64,000 nucleotides of DNA, taken from contig NZ_JALHBS010000104.1 of the NCBI RefSeq assembly GCF_024195285.1, forward strand, positions 1-64,000, given 5' to 3'. Position 1 is the first letter of the stretch; each line of letters starts with the position of its first letter. Shown in pieces: positions 59,628 to 64,000 of the stretch. The notes beneath the pieces were generated by a model that was not told where the DNA came from, made no database searches, and was given only the letters and a program-made list of their open reading frames with translations. Both the position numbers and the translations under genes were made by a program. The DNA comes from Aurantimonas marianensis. GTDB taxonomy: Bacteria; Pseudomonadota; Alphaproteobacteria; Rhizobiales; Rhizobiaceae.

Positions 59628-60157
59628 CAGGCCTGGTCCTTCTCCGGCGTTTCGCCATGCGCCATGACGGCGTGCTCGACCGAGCGTCCCGCCATCACGT
59701 CCCGCCAGTAGTCGGGCAGGCTCAGAAGTTCGGCGACGATGAACAGGATGGCGCCGATCGGGATAATGGATTGGGTCAGCGATACCGGTACCCAGGTCAG
59801 GCTGACCAGCGTCTCGCCCTCGAGAATGCTGAGCACCTCGAGTCCCGCCCAGGCGAGCAGCGCGAAGAAGGAGATCACCAGGATCTCCGCGAGGATGACC
59901 GCCGCGGCTCGCGCCCGGCGTGGCAGCGCGAGGAGTACGTCGTCGAAGCCGATATGGCCGCGCTTGAGCGCCGCTAGCGCGGCGCCGTAATAGGTGGTCC
60001 ATGCCAGGAGCACCGAGGCAACCACGTCGTACCAGGAGAGCGAGGCTCCCAATTTGCGGAATACGACCGCCACCACGACCACGGTAGTGAGGCCGACCAT
60101 GAGGGTAATGACCACCCAGGTCAGAACCTCGCCCAGAAGCTTCGCCATCAGGCGCAA
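59627..60157 (-). CDS. TRAP transporter small permease (DctQ)
   Basis: The product has 176 residues and four membrane helices with SWYDVVASVLLAWTTYYGAALAALKRGHIGFD (in part: LLAWTTYYGAALAAL, then RGHIGFD) in the DctQ pattern. Coupled to dctM by a one-base overlap; 129 bases after dctP. Part of the aminotransferase-TRAP-CoA operon. Confidence 0.9.
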   Translation of the reverse strand: MRLMAKLLGEVLTWVVITLMVGLTTVVVVAVVFRKLGASLSWYDVVASVLLAWTTYYGAALAALKRGHIGFDDVLLALPRRARAAAVILAEILVISFFALLAWAGLEVLSILEGETLVSLTWVPVSLTQSIIPIGAILFIVAELLSLPDYWRDVMAGRSVEHAVMAHGETPEKDQA

Positions 60158-60286
60158 ATCGGCCTCCCGCGCCTTTTCGGGCGCTCCGTTTATCGATCAT
60201 CGGTAACAGGGAACGGCCGTCCGCCGGACGGGCCGTGCAGCAATGAAGGTAGGCCGGCGGCGCGGACGCCGCCGGCCTCCGGTTTA

Positions 60287-61255
60287 TCAGCTGGAGGCGA
60301 GCGACTGGATGTCCTCGATCAGCTTCTGGCCGCCCTCGACCTGCTGACCGAATTCCTCGTAGATCGGCTTGGATGCCTCGATGAAGGCATCCTTGTCGGC
60401 CTCGTTCACCTCGACGCCGGCTTCCTTGATCTTGTCGACCAGTTCGCCGTCGAGACGGGCCGATTCGTCATAGGCGAAGTCGCTGGCCTTGACCGCGCAG
60501 TCCTGGATGACCGTCTTGAGCTCGTCGTCCCAGCCTTCCCACTGCTTGGCCGAACTCGCCAGATAGGCCGGCGAATAGACGTGGCCGGTCATCGAGAGGT
60601 ACTTCTGCACCTCCTGGAACTTGCCCGAATAGATCTGGGCAAGCGGGTTTTCCTGGCCGTCGATCACGCCGGTCTTCAGTGCCGTGAACACTTCCGAGAA
60701 GGCCATCGGCGTCGGGTTGGCGCCGTAGCTCTGGAACATCTTCACCCGCCATTCGCCCTTCGGCGTGCGCAGCTTGATGCCGTCCAGATCGGCCGGCACG
60801 GTGACCGGCCGGACGTTGTTGGTCACGTTGCGGAAGCCGTTTTCCCAAAAGCCGATGATCTGGTAGCCCTTGCCGCTGGCCGCGTCGACGAAGGTCCCGC
60901 CCATCTCGTCGCGGACCTTGCGCATGTGGTCGCGGTCCTTGATCAGATAGGGCATCTCGAAGATGCCGAAGGTCGGCGACACGGAGCTCATGATCGAGGA
61001 CGGAATCGAGAAGGCGATCTGTCCGAGCTTGAGCTTTTGCAGCATCTCCTCGTCGTTGCCGAGCTGCGACGAGCCGTAGACCTCGACGCTCGCCTTGCCG
61101 CTTTCATTGACGCATTCGGCGAAGTTGTTGCCCGTCGATTCGTAGAGCGATCCCGGCGCGCCGACATGGCCCAGCTTCAGGACCTCCTGGGCGTTCGCGC
61201 TCGTTCCCCAAAGCGCCGCGGCCGCGGCGCCCATCATCAATGTGCGAATGTTCAT
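60287..61255 (-). CDS. TRAP transporter substrate-binding protein (DctP family)
   Basis: The product has 322 residues. A Sec signal peptide (about 1-22, cut after A-N-A) precedes a DctP fold with VLKLGHVGAPGSLYEST, GIKLRTPKGEWRVKMFQSYGANPTPMAFSE-like (in part: LRTPKGEWRVKMFQ, about 158-171, conserved Arg), and TALKTGVIDGQENPL. Strong Shine-Dalgarno GGGAGGAAAGACA before ATG 61255. Captures the acid in the periplasm. Confidence 0.92.
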   Translation of the reverse strand: MNIRTLMMGAAAAALWGTSANAQEVLKLGHVGAPGSLYESTGNNFAECVNESGKASVEVYGSSQLGNDEEMLQKLKLGQIAFSIPSSIMSSVSPTFGIFEMPYLIKDRDHMRKVRDEMGGTFVDAASGKGYQIIGFWENGFRNVTNNVRPVTVPADLDGIKLRTPKGEWRVKMFQSYGANPTPMAFSEVFTALKTGVIDGQENPLAQIYSGKFQEVQKYLSMTGHVYSPAYLASSAKQWEGWDDELKTVIQDCAVKASDFAYDESARLDGELVDKIKEAGVEVNEADKDAFIEASKPIYEEFGQQVEGGQKLIEDIQSLASS

Positions 61256-61305
61256 TGTCTTTCCTCCCGGTTGCATTCGGACGGGCGGTTTCTTCCGCCC
61301 GATTC

Positions 61306-62508
61306 TTACTCTGCCGCTTGTTGCGCCTGCCCCTCCGTCGCCGAGGCGAGGACTTCCATCGCCGCCTCCACGCCGCCCGCCTCGTGCCGCACGCCCGCTA
61401 TCCGCAAGCCCATCTCCACGCCCCCCAGCGTACCGACAAGCATGAGATCGTTGAAGTCCCCGAGATGGCCGATGCGGAAAATCTTGTCGGCCACTTTCGA
61501 CAGGCCGGCGCCGAGCGACATGTCGAAGCGCTCGAGGATCGTCTTGCGGAGCGCGTCCGCGCCCTTTTCGCCGGGCATCAGAACGGCGGTCAACGATCCC
61601 GAATGGTGCTTGGGTTCGACGCAGAGCACGTCGAGGCCCCAGGCGGCGACAGCGGCGCGCGTTGCCGCGCCGTGGCGCTGGTGTCGGGCGAAGACGTTGT
61701 CGAGACCTTCCTCGTGCAGCATCTCGATTGCTGCATCGAGGCCATAGAGCAGGTTGGTCGCCGGCGTATACGGAAAGAATCCGTTGGCGTTGGCCGGCAG
61801 CATCTCGTCCCAGGCCCAATAGGATTTCGGCAGCCTCGATGATTTCGAGGCCTCGATGGCCTTCTCGGACAGCGCGTTGAACGACAGGCCGGGAGGCAGC
61901 ATCAGGCCTTTCTGCGATCCGCCCACGGTGACGTCGACGCCCCATTCGTCGTGGCGGTAGTCGATCGAACCGAGCGACGAGATCGTGTCGACCATGAGAA
62001 GCGCCGGATGGTTCGCCGCATCGATGGCCTTGCGGACGTCGGCGATGGGCGACACGCAGCCCGTCGAGGTCTCGTTATGGACGACGCAGACCGCCTTGAT
62101 CGTGTGAGCCGTGTCGGCGGCGAGACGCTCGCCGATCGCCGCCGGGTCGGCGCCGTGACGCCAGTCCCCCCCGATGAATTCGGTCTTCAGATCAAGGCGT
62201 TCCGCCAGTTTCTTCCAGAGACTTGCGAAGTGACCGGTCTCATACATCAGCACCAGATCACCGGGCGACAGCGTGTTGACCAGCGCCGCTTCCCAGGCGC
62301 CGGTCCCCGACGCGGGATAGATGATGACGGGGTGCTTGGTCTGGAAGATCGTGCGGATGCCCGAGAGAACCCGCTTGCCCAAAGCCTGAAAGTCCGGGCC
62401 GCGATGATCGATCGTGGGACCGTCCATCGCCCTCAATACCCGATCGGGAACATTGGTCGGTCCAGGGATCTGTAGGAAATGCCGTCCCGGTCGATAGCTC
62501 ACGATCAT
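61306..62508 (-). CDS. class V aminotransferase, serine/aspartate-glyoxylate type
   Basis: The product has 400 residues and is a fold-type I PLP enzyme. RPGRHFLQIPGPTNVPDRVL (about 6-25), GTGAWEAALVN, NETSTGCVSP, and the PLP-Lys region VTVGGSQKGLMLPPGL (about 190-205) place it with serine-glyoxylate and aspartate-glyoxylate (BhcA-like) aminotransferases. It leads the operon, divergent from the FAD dehydrogenase, so an amino acid/2-oxo acid exchange feeds the pathway. ATG 62508 fits family N-termini; ATG 62538 with AGGAAAGGG is possible. BHC-cycle partner genes are not seen. Confidence 0.88.
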   Translation of the reverse strand: MIVSYRPGRHFLQIPGPTNVPDRVLRAMDGPTIDHRGPDFQALGKRVLSGIRTIFQTKHPVIIYPASGTGAWEAALVNTLSPGDLVLMYETGHFASLWKKLAERLDLKTEFIGGDWRHGADPAAIGERLAADTAHTIKAVCVVHNETSTGCVSPIADVRKAIDAANHPALLMVDTISSLGSIDYRHDEWGVDVTVGGSQKGLMLPPGLSFNALSEKAIEASKSSRLPKSYWAWDEMLPANANGFFPYTPATNLLYGLDAAIEMLHEEGLDNVFARHQRHGAATRAAVAAWGLDVLCVEPKHHSGSLTAVLMPGEKGADALRKTILERFDMSLGAGLSKVADKIFRIGHLGDFNDLMLVGTLGGVEMGLRIAGVRHEAGGVEAAMEVLASATEGQAQQAAE

Positions 62509-62594
62509 CCCCCCTCGGATCGTGACGCCTTGTCGCATCCGATCCCTTTCCTGCCATGCGCTCTTGCCGGCGCAACTGAATTCCGGTCATATTG

Positions 62595-62612
62595 AATTAT
62601 GAATTCATTATT
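62595..62612. promoter_or_regulatory. palindromic operator candidate in the divergent promoter region
   Basis: AATTATGAATTCATTATT has 9-base half-sites matching at 8 of 9 positions, centred on GAATTC, in an AT-rich patch between the aminotransferase and FAD-dehydrogenase starts. It is a plausible repressor site controlling both directions; the only GntR gene nearby is at 54.8 kb. Confidence 0.65.
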
Positions 62613-62659
62613 TCTGTCAAGCGGCGAATGGCGCTTTCCCGGAGCGGAGATCTGGAATC

Positions 62660-64000
62660 GTGAATGAGATTATCCGGCCGGGCCTGTTCCGCAGGCTGTC
62701 GAAAGAGATCGCCGGGGAGGTGCTGTTCGATCGCTTTTCGCGCGGGCGTTACGCGACCGACGCGTCGATATACCAGATCATGCCGGCCGGCGTGGTGGTC
62801 GCGAGGACGACCGACGACGTCGCCGCGGCCCTCGACGCGGCCCGCGAGGAGGGACTGCCGCTGACGATGCGCGGCGGCGGCACGTCGCAATGCGGCCAGA
62901 CCGTCAATTCCGGCCTCGTCATCGACACCTCGAAATACCTGAACCGCGTGCTGGAGCTTGATGTCGAAGGCAGGCGCGCGCTGGTCGAGCCGGGCATCGT
63001 CCTGGACGACCTCAATCGCTTTCTGAAGCCGCATGGCCTGTGGTTTCCGGTCGATGTTTCCACCGCCTCCCGGGCGACGATCGGCGGCATGGCCGGCAAC
63101 AATTCCTGCGGCTCGCGCTCGCTGCGTTACGGCACGATGCGCGACAATGTCATCGCCATCGAAGCGATTCTGGCCGACGGCACCGAGGGCCGCTTTGCCC
63201 AGCTCGATCAGGATACGTCCAACGAGCCGCCGCGCGAGTTGATCGCCGCTATGCTGGCGCTCGGGCGGCGCGAGGCCGACGAGATCGAGGCGCGGTTCCC
63301 GAAGGTGCAGCGCCGGGTCGGCGGCTACAATCTGGATGCGCTGATGCCGGCGGCCGAGCCGATCAATCTCGCCCATCTCCTGGTCGGCTCCGAAGGCACC
63401 CTCGGGATCTCGACGGCCATCGAGATCGCGCTGTCGCCGCTGCCGAAGAGCACCAGGCTGCTCGGCGCCTGCCATTTCCCGAGCTTCCGGGCGGCGATGG
63501 AGGCCGCGCAGCACATCGTTGCGCTCAAACCCACCTCGGTCGAGCTGGTCGATTCGACCATGATCGCGCTCGCCCGCGAGATCGCCATGTTCCGGCCGAC
63601 CCTCGAAGCCTTCGTCGAGGGCGACCCGGCGGCGCTGCTGCTGGTCGAATTCGCCGACGAGGCGGACGAGAACGACCGCGGCATGGAGGCGCTGCGGGAC
63701 GTCATGAGCGGTCTTGGCTACGGCTTTGGCAAGGGAGGCGAACGAGAAGGCGGCGTCGTCGCGGTCAAGGACGCCAAGCTGCAGGCCGCCATCGCCGACC
63801 TGCGCGCCGCGGGCCTCAACATCATGATGTCGATGAAGGAAGCGGGCAAACCGGTCTCCTTCGTCGAGGACTGCGCGGTGCCGCTCGAACACCTGGCCGA
63901 TTACACCGACCGGCTGACCGCGATCTTCGAGCGCCATGGCACGCGCGGCACCTGGTATGCTCATGCCTCCGAAGGCTGTCTGCATGTCCGCCCGGTGCTC
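62660..64000 (+). CDS. FAD-linked D-2-hydroxyacid dehydrogenase (5' part; 3' end beyond window)
   Basis: At least 447 residues are visible and the frame is open at the edge. LTMRGGGTSQCGQTVNSG (about 72-89) and ATIGGMAGNNSCGSRSLRYG (split: GGMAGNNSCGSRSLRYG, about 136-152) bind FAD; LLVGSEGTLGIST (about 236-248) is the second FAD motif of the VAO/GlcD family. Long relatives add a C-terminal iron-sulfur (CCG) domain, which would lie outside. Probably oxidises a D-hydroxyacid to the oxo acid used by the divergent operon. Start GTG 62660 with GGAGATCT upstream. Confidence 0.88.
   Translation, partial: MNEIIRPGLFRRLSKEIAGEVLFDRFSRGRYATDASIYQIMPAGVVVARTTDDVAAALDAAREEGLPLTMRGGGTSQCGQTVNSGLVIDTSKYLNRVLELDVEGRRALVEPGIVLDDLNRFLKPHGLWFPVDVSTASRATIGGMAGNNSCGSRSLRYGTMRDNVIAIEAILADGTEGRFAQLDQDTSNEPPRELIAAMLALGRREADEIEARFPKVQRRVGGYNLDALMPAAEPINLAHLLVGSEGTLGISTAIEIALSPLPKSTRLLGACHFPSFRAAMEAAQHIVALKPTSVELVDSTMIALAREIAMFRPTLEAFVEGDPAALLLVEFADEADENDRGMEALRDVMSGLGYGFGKGGEREGGVVAVKDAKLQAAIADLRAAGLNIMMSMKEAGKPVSFVEDCAVPLEHLADYTDRLTAIFERHGTRGTWYAHASEGCLHVRPVL

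Noticed and set aside
61256-61945. Upstream extension of the DctP frame at 60287-61255
   Set aside because: It shadows the aminotransferase gene; signal peptide and Shine-Dalgarno fix the start at 61255.

Overview
The window is GC-rich, densely coded chromosomal DNA from an alphaproteobacterium, most likely order Hyphomicrobiales (Rhizobiales). The evidence is the gene content: a B12-dependent ribonucleotide reductase, a phasin next to a PHA synthase, a tartrate dehydratase very like the Bradyrhizobium enzyme, and many TRAP and tripartite-tricarboxylate (TTT) uptake systems. The genus cannot be fixed. I see no rRNA, CRISPR array, insertion sequence, integrase or phage module, and only one tRNA gene.

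Region 1 (1-20.5 kb) is mixed housekeeping: a persulfide-dioxygenase-like MBL enzyme (cut by the left edge), phasin and PHA synthase, an ATPase/FtsX permease/HlyD adaptor export operon, a Crp/Fnr C-terminal remnant, nrdJ behind a NrdR-box pair, xanthine phosphoribosyltransferase, a homocysteine S-methyltransferase, a CinA-like protein, WrbA, a QueD-like/FolE pair, and a periplasmic molybdopterin-fold protein overlapping a GGDEF-EAL receptor gene.

Region 2 (20.5-37.3 kb): tRNA-Leu(UAA), adenine deaminase, an orphan EpsG-like polymerase beside about 870 bases without a recognisable gene, a lipid/nuclease trio (EEP, YbhN-like, phospholipase D), LysR with divergent mmsA, MarR with a divergent short DHFR, the folate operon pabB-pabA-pabC, a small lipoprotein, and rsfS-rlmH.

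Region 3 (37.3-64 kb) is a catabolic island for small hydroxy/oxo acids and organosulfonates. (a) CaiB CoA-transferase, TRAP transporter and HMG-CoA-lyase-like enzyme under a divergent GntR. (b) Sulfolactate genes suyA-suyB-slcC-slcD with a divergent GntR/UTRA regulator and a perfect palindrome between them: the two dehydrogenases interconvert sulfolactate enantiomers through sulfopyruvate, and SuyAB splits the R form to pyruvate and sulfite. (c) D-tartrate dehydratase with a TTT transporter and a divergent GntR. (d) A seven-gene operon (aminotransferase, TRAP transporter, enoyl-CoA hydratase, CaiB, 2-keto-4-pentenoate-hydratase-like) divergent from an FAD-linked hydroxyacid dehydrogenase that runs off the right edge. 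Between (b) and (c) lies one AT-rich gene of foreign appearance whose product ends in an SSB-like C-terminal tip. It is the least explained coding sequence in the window.

The island gives the cell several parallel import, activate and cleave modules, each with its own regulator, feeding pyruvate, oxaloacetate and acyl-CoAs into central metabolism.
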